A stretch of 64,000 bases of DNA, taken from contig OY752146.1 of NCBI GenBank assembly GCA_963573315.1, forward strand, positions 1,984,001 through 2,048,000, given 5' to 3'. The notes below the pieces were generated by a model. That model was not told the origin of the DNA. It ran no database searches and saw nothing but the letters and a program-made list of their open reading frames with translations. Within the stretch, counting starts at the first letter, position 1; each line of letters begins with the position of its first letter. The DNA comes from Entomortierella parvispora. Lineage: Eukaryota > Mortierellomycota > Mortierellomycetes > Mortierellales > Mortierellaceae. The translations under genes were made by a program, and so were the position numbers. This document shows, one piece after another, positions 10,489-21,467 of this stretch.

Positions 10489-12290
10489 ATGTCCACGCCT
10501 ACGGATACTATCGACAACAACATTGAGATGTGGAAGGTCAAGAAGCTGATCAAGGGTCTTGAAGCCGCTCGCGGGTAAGACGTCTTGTCCTGACCAGCAC
10601 TACCGTTATGCTGTCAGCTGGTCCACTCTCTGCCTGCCTTCCTGCTAGCTGCTGCTCAATTCTGACTCCTGCTCTTTTTCTCTGCATAGTAACGGTACCT
10701 CCATGATCTCGCTGATTATCCCTCCTGGTGATCAAATCTCTCGTGTCGCAAAGATGTTGGCTGATGAGCAGGGAACTGCCTCCAACATCAAGAGCAGAGT
10801 CAACAGATTGTCTGTCCTTTCTGCCATTACCTCGACCCTCGCCCGTCTGAAGTTGTACTCCAAGGGTAAGTGCTTTGAACCGCGACAAAGCCACTTTGCA
10901 ACCGATATCAAATGCCCGTGCACACCTGTTTTACTGCGACACATCAATTTTTGATGCTTGGTGATACACCACTGCGGTTTGATTTGATGACTGAACTGGA
11001 CTTGTTCTTTCTTATTTTTTTTCTCCACTTATCCAGTTCCTCCTACTGGTCTCGTTGTCTACTGCGGCACCATTGTCACTGATGAGGGTAAGGAGAAGAA
11101 GGTCAACATCGACTTCCCTCCACACAAGCCCATCAACACCTCCTTGTACATGTGCGACAACAAATTCCACACGGAGGCCTTGTCTGAGCTTCTTGAGTCT
11201 GACTCCAAGTTCGGATTCGTCATTATGGATGGTAACGGAACCCTTTTCGGAACTGTCTCTGGAAACACCCGCGATGTCATCCACAAGTTCACTGTCGATC
11301 TGCCCAAGAAGCACGGTCGTGGAGGTCAGTCTGCTTTGCGTTTCTCGCGTCTTCGTGACGAAAAGCGCCACAACTACGTCCGTAAGGTTGCCGAGATGAG
11401 TGTTCAGCATTTCATCACCAACGACAAGGTCAACGTTACTGGTATCGTTCTTGCCGGTTCCGCCGATTTCAAGACTGAGCTCTCGCAGTCGGATCTCTTT
11501 GATCCCCGTCTTCAGGCCAAGGTTGTCAAGATTGTCGATGTTTCCTACGGTGGAGAGAACGGATTCAACCAGGCTATCGAACTCTCTGCTGAGGCTTTGT
11601 CGAACGTCAAGTTCATTCAGGAAAAGCGTTTGATTTCCAAGTACTTCGATGCCATTTCCTTGGATACTGGAAAGTACTGCTTCGGGGTGGAGGATACCTT
11701 GAAGGCTTTGGATATGGGTGCTGTCGAGACTCTGATTGTCTGGGAGAACTTGGACATTTCCCGCATCACCCTCCGCAACTCTGCTGGTGAATTGGACATC
11801 AAGCACTTTAACAAGGACCAGGAGAAGGAGCGCACCAACTTTATTGATCCCCTCGATGGCTCCGAGATGGAGGTTGTCGAGAAGATGCCCATGTTGGAGT
11901 GGCTCGCTGAGAAGTACAAGGATTTCGGTAAGTATCTCTGTTCTTAAAAAGCTTCAGTTGAGTTGTATCCACGGCAGTTTGACGTGAATCTAACAAACTT
12001 TACATCAAAAATCAATTGACCTCTTGTTGTATAGGTGCCACCCTTGAGTTTGTCACCAACAGATCGCAGGAGGGCTCTCAGTTTGTGAAGGGCTTTGGTG
12101 GTATCGGAGGTCTCCTTCGTTACAAGCTCAACTTTGATGCTATCACCTACGATTCGGATGAGTTCTTCTCGGGTAAGAGATCATATCGAGTGGCGTCGAC
12201 CATTGTTTCCATTCTCAATTTTTTGAGAGAATTGTCTGTCTGATCATCTTCTGACTTGCCTCTCCCTTCGATTGATGTCTCGTAGATTGA
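10489..12290 (+). CDS. SUP45: eukaryotic peptide chain release factor subunit 1 (eRF1)
   Basis: Recognises all three stop codons in the ribosomal A site and triggers peptidyl-tRNA hydrolysis with eRF3. Five coding exons: 10489-10574, 10690-10865, 11037-11927, 12035-12172, 12286-12290; 431 residues, close to the human 437. Visible motifs: NIKS ([10 protein letters not shown]) and YxCxxxF (YMCDNKF) for stop-codon decoding, and GGQ ([10 protein letters not shown]) for hydrolysis. The acidic C-terminus (DSDEFFSD) suits eRF3 binding. The last coding exon adds only the end of an Asp codon and the TGA. Odd points: the TGA is followed by C, a leaky context. The frame then stays open for 23 codons to a TAA, and a 3'UTR intron follows. 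Both are listed separately. Confidence 0.97.
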
Positions 12291-12362
12291 CCCGAAGATG
12301 AAGACAACGCTGCATCGCTTCAGGAGGGGAAGAAACTGGGCGCTCAGGGCCGCTCAGTTTAA
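12291..12362 (+). promoter_or_regulatory. possible stop-codon readthrough extension of eRF1
   Basis: Directly after the eRF1 TGA (12288-12290) the same frame continues for 23 sense codons, beginning PEDEDNAAS and rich in acidic then basic residues, to TAA at 12360-12362. The next base after TGA is C, the leakiest fourth base for UGA in many eukaryotes. The joined acidic run (FFSD-stop-PEDED) resembles a natural eRF1 tail. Whether readthrough occurs is an inference. Confidence 0.5.
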
Positions 12363-12394
12363 ATGGATGAGACGACGGGGTTACTACTAAGAAG

Positions 12395-12483
12395 GTATGT
12401 TGATTCTATGCATTCTTGTATATAGTGGATTGCGATTCGCCTTATCAACTTGCTAACATTCGTTCTTTTCTCCAAATAAATAG
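12395..12483 (+). other. 3'UTR intron of eRF1
   Basis: 89-nt intron with donor GTATGT, branch site TGCTAAC near 12450, a pyrimidine stretch and acceptor AATAG. It is as good as the coding introns of this window. The junction lies 104 nt downstream of the TGA but only 32 nt downstream of the in-frame TAA. An exon junction more than about 50-55 nt after a stop usually triggers NMD where EJC-coupled NMD operates. Confidence 0.75.
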
Positions 12484-12925
12484 TTTCTGTTCTTGTAGAA
12501 CCCAAGGTGGAGGCAATTAATTTAACTGAGGAAATTTTCGCGCGATACGGTGTGCGCAATTATGGTGCGGAATGTAACAAAAGACTCTTTTTTTGAACCA
12601 TGAGCACAGTTGTTGAAGCAGAAGCAGAAGTAAATAAAACGAAGGATGACCATTGAAAACTAAGGGTCCAACCCACCATCCAATTGACAGTCACGAAAGG
12701 TGGCTTGGAATGTTTATAGGAATAAGTCCTTCTCACAAAAAAAAAAAAAGAAAAAAAAAAAAAGAAAAAAAAAGTTCAACATTCGCTCACTCGGCCTGAC
12801 AATTTGCATTCACTCTCATCGTCACCAGCAGCCCTTCTTGCATTACCTCCTTCATTCTTTTCATCCTCTCTCCCTTCTGCATCCCTCCCTCAGCTCATCT
12901 ACCCTCTCTCCATATTGCGTACATA
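12484..12925 (+). other. eRF1 3' end and PNO1 promoter
   Basis: Holds an AATAAA near 12633 (likely eRF1 polyadenylation signal). A broken poly(A) run follows at 12739-12772, about 155-190 bp before the PNO1 ATG, then a CT-rich leader. No further gene. Confidence 0.6.
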
Positions 12926-14174
12926 ATGTCCTCTCTAGCCTCATACAAGGGTCCCAAGCCCGTTCAGAAGCCCTCTGCCGTTGATATCGAAGACGACGAG
13001 GATGATGTTTTGATCTCTGCTGATACCCTTCCCGAGCACGGAAACGCCGCCGGACATGCTGCCGAAACTGAAGATATGGACATGGATACTTCCGACAAGC
13101 CAAAGTTCGCTGCCCTGAAGGCCAGCGAGATGACTGTACGGATATTAGTTTTTTTTCTTCCGGAGAAGGATCTCTTTCTTTGAGCAGAATTGTATTGGGA
13201 AAGGATTGGAAGACCCTCTAGCTAATGTTCTATATGGCTCTTCTTAACTGTAGTCCAAGTCCTCGGCCCAGCAGCGCAAGATCCCTATTCCTCCTCACAG
13301 AATGACCCCTCTGAAGAACGAGTGGCTCAAAATTTACACTCCCTTGGTGGATCACTTGAAGCTGCAGGTCCGCATGAACGTCAAAAGCAAGTCGGTCGAG
13401 ATCAGAGTAGGTGTTCCCTGTCCTTGATGATATTGCTAACGACTCTTTCCAAAATCACGAATGTTATTTGTGCCATCGACATTTCTAACAAATGTCTTTT
13501 TTCTTTGACCTCCATCTTGATAGACCTCAAAGCATACCGATGACACTGGAGCACTGCAGAAGGGAGCTGACTTTATCCGTGCCTTCGCTCTTGGATTTGA
13601 CTTGGACGTAAGTTGACATTCTTTCAGGGAGTAACAGAATCAGTGACCTGGATGAGATGGAAGAGAAGGAGCAAGTCCCTGTAGGCGATGGAAATTTCCA
13701 GGATCTGTAAGAGTAAGAAATCTAATGTTCATCTGTTTCCCTCAACAATAGGATGCTACTGCTTTGCTCCGTCTTGATGACTTGTACCTGGATTCCTTTG
13801 AGATTAAGGATGTGAAGACTCTGAATGGCGACCATTTGTCCCGTGCCATTGGACGTATTGCTGGAAAGGACGGAAAGACCAAGTTCACCATTGAGAACGC
13901 CAGCAAAACCCGTATTGTTCTCGCAGAAACGTATGTGCAATTCACTGGAAGGAAAAATATCAAAAGATGTCCAGGGATGTGTCAAAACATAGTTAGGCTA
14001 ACTTTTCCTTGTTCTCTTTATTATCCCTGAATTAGTCGTATCCACATTCTCGGATCTTTCCAAAACATCAAGACTGCAAGAGATGCTATCGTGTCCTTGA
14101 TTCTTGGATCCCCACCAGGCAAGGTCTACTCAACACTTCGTTCAAAGGCTGCACGTATGAAGGAGCGTTTTTAG
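12926..14174 (+). CDS. PNO1: KH-domain pre-rRNA processing factor Pno1/Dim2
   Basis: Binds the 3' end of 18S pre-rRNA in pre-40S particles together with the Nob1 nuclease and the Dim1 methylase. Five exons: 12926-13135, 13254-13406, 13524-13607, 13752-13930, 14036-14174; 254 residues, the family length (human 252). The N-terminus is acidic and disordered. The conserved core begins with [12 protein letters not shown], followed by [12 protein letters not shown]. The second KH-like domain contains [16 protein letters not shown] and [10 protein letters not shown] and ends [20 protein letters not shown]. All splice phases agree. It is immediately downstream of eRF1 on the same strand, another translation-related gene. 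Confidence 0.96.
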
Positions 14175-14703
14175 AGCAATTGTCCCCCCCCTATCCTCGA
14201 CTACCTTTCATTCTCTTCATGTAGCATATCTACCGGCATTCTATTTAGTAAAACACAATATGACCAATTGACCGTGCTCTACTGAGATGCAAGGAAGGAA
14301 TTCGAGAGAGCGAAACAGAAGGCAGGCTCTGCTTTCTTTGAAGAGAGAGTGAGCCTTGGAATGCCATTGACCCACGGAGTGCTCGTGCGCGTCTCAGAGC
14401 TGTTAAGCCGTCCATGTGGTACGCGCTTTGAACTTGTTCGGATATCCCTTGGAACACAGCTGCCAATGTCGAGACTGGAGGTCCAAGGGCCCCCACAAGG
14501 CTGTGTTTACCGTGTGATGATGTTGGTGTTGTTGCACTAGAGCACATGTGTGTGTGACGATGTCAGGAAGAAGCAAAAAAAAAAAAAAAAAAAAAGTCCC
14601 GCGTCAGGCTCACTTTTTCACGGTGTTGTTTTTTCCAACTCTCTTTTCCATCTCTTTCTTTACTTTTCATCATCACCGTCATCATCACCCATCCATCATC
14701 ATC
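14175..14703 (+). other. intergenic region / RAB11 promoter
   Basis: 529 bp. It contains a pure A run at 14575-14595, about 110-130 bp before the RAB11 ATG, then a pyrimidine-rich leader. A 100-codon minus-strand ORF (14245-14547) has no recognisable features, and I do not call it. Confidence 0.55.
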
Positions 14704-16202
<1,499 letters not shown>

Positions 16203-16499
16203 GAAGTTAGCCAGGAAAAGAAAGGATAACCTCGACGCTTGAAGAACAACCGGACTGAAGTCGGGACGAGATTCGCCCAAGCAAAAACAAAAGAAAAAGG
16301 AAAAAAAAAAAAAAAAGGAAAAAAGATAGACAAAAGATGGTCAATACCCCCATTTTTTCTTATTAAAATGATGGAGGAAAAACAGTCGCTCTCGATGTAT
16401 CATTATTATTGCTTCGAAAACAACCAGGACACACAATCTATTTCATGGGGAATGACGGGTATAGATTGACGGTAGATAGACGCGTCTTCCCATTATTTT

Positions 16500-17790
16500 T
16501 TAGCACCAAGAGTACTTTTCGTTCAGGACCCATTCCACTGGCACACCAGGCGAGGATGGGATCAAGCCGAGACTAGGGATGGCGCTCTCGCGGTGCTCAA
16601 TGGGGAGACCCAAAAGATCTGAAAGGGATTGGTCAGGGTTCCAGATCACGACTTTGGCCAACTTTGCCTTCTTGGCCTCATTCTGGGCAGCGCGGACCAG
16701 AGCCGCAGCGACAGCAGCTGTATCCTTAGCCTTGGGGTCCACGCGCCAGCGGATGATGTACAGTTGGTTTTCCAGCAAATCATGGAACCAGAGCACAAAG
16801 CTATCACTAGTAGTGTCCTTGGCGCCGAGGTCGTTGATCTGGTAGCGTGACCCAGCATCGTCCAGAGTGTGGATATGTTGCGCCACAAACCGAGAACGTG
16901 CATGGAGCCAAAAGATACACTTTGGCTCGGGCGTGACTGCTGCCAGAACAGTGGTGGAATCTGCAGAAGACTCCACTCGGGCCCTCAAAGTTTCCCGCAG
17001 TAACTGGGCGTCGAGCTGGGTGATTTTGGCGAGACTAGCATCTGACACAGATTCGAGAGGGACAGACGTGGCGGCGGCCTCTTTTTGGACAGCGTGAGCG
17101 GTGGGGATCACCATTTGGTCCGAAGACCTAGGAGCCCATCCCAGACGCCCATAGAAAGTAGGCCCGACATCAGAGTAAAGGAACGTGAAGACAACATTGT
17201 CCATCTTTTCAATTTCCTGCCAGAGCAGCCTAGTTTTGGACAGAGAAAGAGATGGGGGAAGAGCAGGAGGGTGCAAATCGAAGATCAGTCACCGAAAAAG
17301 TATAGATTCCCAGGGTTCAATTGGTAGAGAAAAATAACGTGGACAAAAAAGGAGTAGATCCCAACGGCCCAAAAAAAATGGCAGAAACCTACTTCATCAT
17401 GAGGGAGGCATAGCCATGGCCGCGGTAGTGGGCAGGGGTGAAAACTGAGGCAATACTGACGGAGAGGCCCTCTTTGATACCTCCTTCCTTGGTGGCGATC
17501 AGGCCAGGACGTTCAAAGGATTCAACGGCCGACAGGATCTGATCGAAATCGGACGAGGACTCGCCGGTGAACGTCTTGGGGACGAGAATCCAGACCTGGA
17601 GTTTGCCCTTGGCAGTGAATTCCTGGCTGGCCAAGACTTTCTCGCGCTCGTGGTAAATGCTAAGGTCGAGGGTCTTTCCCCACTCTTGCTTGTTGTTGGT
17701 CCAGGTGCGGGCGATGAGGTCGGGGTTGGAGGTGGGAATGAGCTTGAGGTCAGCATGAGAGTAGCTGGTTTCGGAGGTTGCGAGGGTCAT
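16500..17790 (-). CDS. GNAT-family acetyltransferase, LYC1-like
   Basis: Two exons on the minus strand (17393-17790 and 16500-17229) joined across a 163-nt GT-AG intron; 375 residues. The N-terminal half carries the GNAT core: a beta-strand SVSIASVFTP is followed by the acetyl-CoA loop YRGHGYASLMMK, which is split by the intron, then FLYSDVGPTFYGRLGW. This core followed by a C-terminal domain resembles fungal LYC1, the lysine N6-acetyltransferase of lysine catabolism in Yarrowia. The substrate assignment is an inference. It is tail-to-tail with RAB11 (297 bp between stops) and divergent from the PHD gene. No targeting signal seen. Confidence 0.85.
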
Positions 17791-18271
17791 TGTGGAGTGG
17801 TCGAATGGTCGAGTCTGATTAAAAGTGCGAAGAAGGAGGGAAGGATGGAGCAGATAGGATAAGGCAAGGCAGTGGTGCAAGGGAGGAACTTGAGAGAAAG
17901 GAAGAGAAAGGGACGGCACTGAAGTGGAGGACAGACTGAAACTGAGAGATGAACACTTAAGGGCTCCCGCCCTTTCCTCACGCCGCACAGACCCATGTGT
18001 CCACTGGCTGATTGTCAAGCCCCTTTCCACACTCCACACTGCAAAGAAAGAGACCACACGCGTACCCGCCTGTTGTGCACAACGTTCGTGCAGTTGCCAT
18101 TGTTTCCTTGTGTTCCCGTCGCTTCTTTCCTTTCTTTCCTTCCCTTGCTTCCTTCATCCTCATTACTCCATTCCTCTCCTCCACCTTCATCCATAAGCAC
18201 ATTCAGTCCCCTCCTCCCCTCCCTCTTCCAAGCGCCTTTCTCTTTCGTATAATCATCCCCGGTTCATAGCC
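17791..18271. promoter_or_regulatory. bidirectional promoter region (LYC1-like / PHD gene)
   Basis: 481 bp between divergent start codons. It is CT-rich on the plus strand toward the PHD gene and purine-rich toward the acetyltransferase. No clear TATA box or gene. Confidence 0.5.
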
Positions 18272-20119
18272 ATGGCCTATCGTCCCATTGTCCCTGTGTC
18301 CCCAGGCGACCCGTGGTCAAGCGAATATCAACAAGAATCCCAGTCGCCCGTTCTGGGCCTCACGCAGACAGCCGAGTGCTCCGTTTGTGGATCTGGAAAG
18401 TCAACCCCAGGCAACGAGATTCTCTTCTGCGATGGTCCAGGTAAAAACGAATCCAGGAACAGAAACTCTTTAAAGAGGATCGGCCTCTCGTGGCATCCAA
18501 CACTGACACAACGTCTTCTTCTTTTTCATCCATGCGTCCGCTGCAGACTGTGACCTTCCTGTTCATCAAAAATGCTACGGTTTATCAGAAATCCCTGCCG
18601 GTAACTGGTACTGCCAGCGGTGTGAAGACCGAATTCCTGTTTACAATACGGTACCGTTCGTCAAAGCCCACTACAAAGATAACATGACTGATCCTAAGGC
18701 TTTACTAACACATCCTTATTTTAGCCAAACTGCTGTTGTCTCCGGACCTCCGGACTCTTCAAACGGACCACCACCCCCAACAAATACATCCACGTTGCCT
18801 GTGCACGTTTCAACGAGTTGCTGGACCAAAATGGAGAAACAATCTTCTTCAATCCTAGAAAAATGAGCAAAGCTGAATGTGCTATCTGCAGATCATCGGA
18901 AGGCGTGTGTTCCCCTTGTAGTTTTCCGAGCTGCACTCAGATGATGCACGTCACCTGCGCGCAAGATCGAAATCTCATCCAGAAGAGCATGAATCCGCGG
19001 CTGCTCTGTCAACAGCACCGAAATCACCTGAGACCTTCAGAATCACCTTCTACCGATCCTGGACAATGGACCTCAGAGGATCGCAATCCACCACTCTTTC
19101 CTAGCTTAGCATCCCCAACCGACTACACAAAGAAAAAGAGATCGAGATCTCGACAAGATCAAAGAACCCCGTCCGTACACGGAGTGGACGACAATTTAAC
19201 CTCGGAATTTTATTGGCAATGTCCTGTCGATGCTATGGAGCGATCAAAGTCCAGTCGACTACATTCACATACGATCTCGAGAAGGAGAGGGAGAAGGGAA
19301 GAGGAAAGCAATGTCCAATCATCCTTACTCAGGGGCAGAACAAAGGACGCAGATGAAACGGACATGGGGATGGACTGGTGCCGTAAGAGCCAAAGTCCGA
19401 GGAGACGTGATTGTAATGAAAGGAGCTTCCTGCAGGACAAGCGTGCTCCGCGCACCCCATCCACAGAAACTCTTCTGCAGATCCAGACCTTTGACTCACC
19501 AAAGGATTCAGAGAGCAGGTCTTCGATTGCAAAAAGGAGATGCTCGATTCAAAATGTCGGTCCGTTGTCCATCAATAGCAACGGAGTTTCGATTGTCGTC
19601 CATGTACAAGGGAGGACCGAAACGGCTAGTGATATGGGCCTCGAACGATCACCTCCTTCTTCTTTCTCTCAAGGGCCGACAACGACAATGACAACTACGA
19701 CATCTACCAAAACCACAACAACGCAAACAACTACTGATGGCAATGATTATGAAGAGCTCAAGGGTCTGCGGCGTCGTTACGACGCTCTGCACAATGACTA
19801 CGGACAGGACAAGATGAGGAATTTGAAGATGAAAGAGAACTTACGGGAAATCTTTGGAGCATTCAAATTGCCTGTACCGGTCCCGACAATTCCGTCGACG
19901 GCGAGAATGGATCCGGATAGCCATGAACTCTGCTCGCCGATAACAATGCAGCAGCGACCCAGGATGATGGAATGGAACCCGGACACACTGGAGGAATATG
20001 TTCAAGCGTTACGCGATGTGTTGGTGACAGAGGTGACCAAGGATCGTTCCCGCCCAGTTCCCGACCCGAGAAAAAAGCCTCAACTGGATATCATGCTACA
20101 GCTGTTGCACCAACTCTGA
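18272..20119 (+). CDS. PHD finger / extended PHD chromatin protein (AF10/JADE-like)
   Basis: Predicted histone-tail reader. Three exons: 18272-18440, 18547-18650, 18725-20119; 555 residues. PHD finger at about 36-85 (CSVC, FCDG, CDLPVHQKCYG, WYCQRC). A zinc-knuckle plus extended PHD follows at about 92-185 (LFKRTT, YIHVACARF, CAICRSSEGVC, MMHVTCAQ). This PHD-knuckle-ePHD order is that of AF10/AF17, JADE and BRPF/Nto1. The rest is disordered and Ser/Arg-rich, with a Thr tract, and ends with a short coiled-coil-like region (LRRRYDALHNDYG). The knuckle reads NCCC where AF10-type proteins have CxxC, so one ligand may be shifted. I cannot place it in one subfamily; the EPL1-like motif that precedes the JADE/BRPF finger is not seen. 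Confidence 0.85.
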
Positions 20120-20244
20120 GGCAAACTGAACTGAAGATGAAGAAGCCAGAAGGAGGGAGATCAGGAAACCCTATCTAAAAAAACTGAGAGTAAAAAAATG
20201 TAGATTAAATTGAAATAAAAAATCATCAGCAGAATCAAAAAGAA

Positions 20245-20317
20245 TGCTCACTGCAGGGATCGAACCTGCGGCCTTTGCGTTATTAGCACAACGCTCTACC
20301 GACTAAGCTAAGCGAGC
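20245..20317 (-). tRNA. tRNA-Ile (anticodon AAT)
   Basis: 73 nt reading on the minus strand, no intron. The 7-bp acceptor stem pairs GCTCGCT with AGTGAGC, discriminator A, CCA not encoded. The D arm has GCTTAGTCGGTAGAGC. A 5-bp anticodon stem (TTGTG/CGCAA) closes loop CTAATAA with anticodon AAT. The T stem GCAGG/CCTGC closes a TTCGATC loop. The A34 anticodon, modified to inosine, is the usual eukaryotic major tRNA-Ile. Confidence 0.96.
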
Positions 20318-20396
20318 AAGCTAAACGAACTGATAATTTGATGAAAGCGAAAATCTCGGGACATACTTATTATAATCACTAAATACTTAAGGGTTT

Positions 20397-20430
20397 GTAT
20401 CACGTGATCATCTAATTGGTCACGTGATAC
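20397..20430. repeat. perfect 11-bp inverted repeat containing two CACGTG E-boxes
   Basis: GTATCACGTGA (20397-20407) and its exact reverse complement (20420-20430) are separated by 12 bp. Each arm contains CACGTG, and a related TCACATGA follows at once. It sits about 80 bp upstream (5') of the tRNA-Ile gene. The motif RTCACGTG is the core bound by Cbf1/USF-type bHLH factors. It could equally be a hairpin left by a small element. Confidence 0.6.
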
Positions 20431-20450
20431 ATCACATGACTCAATTCAAA

Positions 20451-20510
20451 GCGCCGGAGTGATAATAAAGGCTTCCATAAGGTCGTGGGTTCGATCTCAG
20501 CTTGGTGCGT
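20451..20510 (+). pseudogene. truncated tRNA-like relic (elongator tRNA-Met-like 3' half)
   Basis: Contains a CCATAA anticodon-loop-like stretch followed by AAGGTCGTGGGTTCGATCTC, close to the variable region and B-box of eukaryotic elongator tRNA-Met. The D arm is missing and the T stem is poorly paired, so it cannot be a working tRNA. It may be a decayed tRNA gene or the head of a tRNA-derived SINE. Confidence 0.35.
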
Positions 20511-21467
20511 CCTCATCTACCCTGAGGTTACTACAAAACTGGAAACAGCTATCCACCTATTCACAGGTGCTGTATAGCCCGGCCTGCCATGGATCAATGT
20601 GTCGTGTCTAGTGTGATATTCCCCTTCTGTTTCAGTAGTCCTAAAGACCCTGCATTAAAGAACTAAGTACAGACTAATTATCTATGACTGGAAGCCGCAG
20701 GCAGATGGGTAAAGGGGGGCTTGGACCATCATATCAGCGTTATGCAATAGATGTTCTAGGGTCCCGTTTCGCTCGGATTGTACATGAGGGAAGATCGTAT
20801 AGTTCGCAAAGGACCTTTGGCCCAAAAAAAAAAAAAAAAAAAATCACGCGTCAAGTTCGCGTTCTAATATTTATTTTGCAGTCATTGAGGACATCGAGTA
20901 GCATTTCAAGCAGCATAGAAAGGCACACTCTTGGGAGATGAGTCACTCTTCTATTAGACGAAGGGAAGACTTCGAGAGCTGTGGAAGGAATGATGGGTAT
21001 GACCTATGGAAGCACACAATGGTTGCGGTTGAAGTTGGTTTCAAAGTTTTCATTGGCACTGTTCAATGATTCGTCATCTCTCAAGTTGGTAGAGATGGTT
21101 GAAATCCCACCATCAGACAAAACGAATGTTTTTCTGTGAAGTTCGTCGCTCAGCTCTTTCTTCTCTGTGATTGAGCGAGGGTGCTGAGCTATTCCGCGGC
21201 ATATTTACTTTCTGCGCAAGTGTACATGCCTCGGATCACTTGCTGTCGAACGTTTGCCCTGATGCCTCAACACTTCTATACCCAATCTGATTGTTTCCTC
21301 GCCAGTCTCAAGGTTGTCATCTTGATTTAGATTTGACAATATTGGGCGCAGCCAACGCACCTACGAAGGCAGCAAATCACATTGGACAGAATGCGTTCCG
21401 TTGCGGGACGTGGAATATATATTTTAGTGAATTATGACCGTGAGTATAACCTTTGAGGAATGGCTAG
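20511..21467. other. gene-free intergenic region
   Basis: About 950 bp with no convincing ORF. A run of A at 20823-20841 is followed by an ACGCGT. The part after the tRNA-like relic could be a SINE body, but I see no target-site duplication. Confidence 0.5.

Noticed and set aside
12288-12290. Selenocysteine at the eRF1 TGA
   Set aside because: eRF1 is not a selenoprotein, no SECIS-like hairpin is evident, and the position is the normal C-terminus of the family.
14245-14547. 100-codon minus-strand ORF between PNO1 and RAB11
   Set aside because: No motif, no splice or codon support, and it overlaps the PNO1 3' flank.
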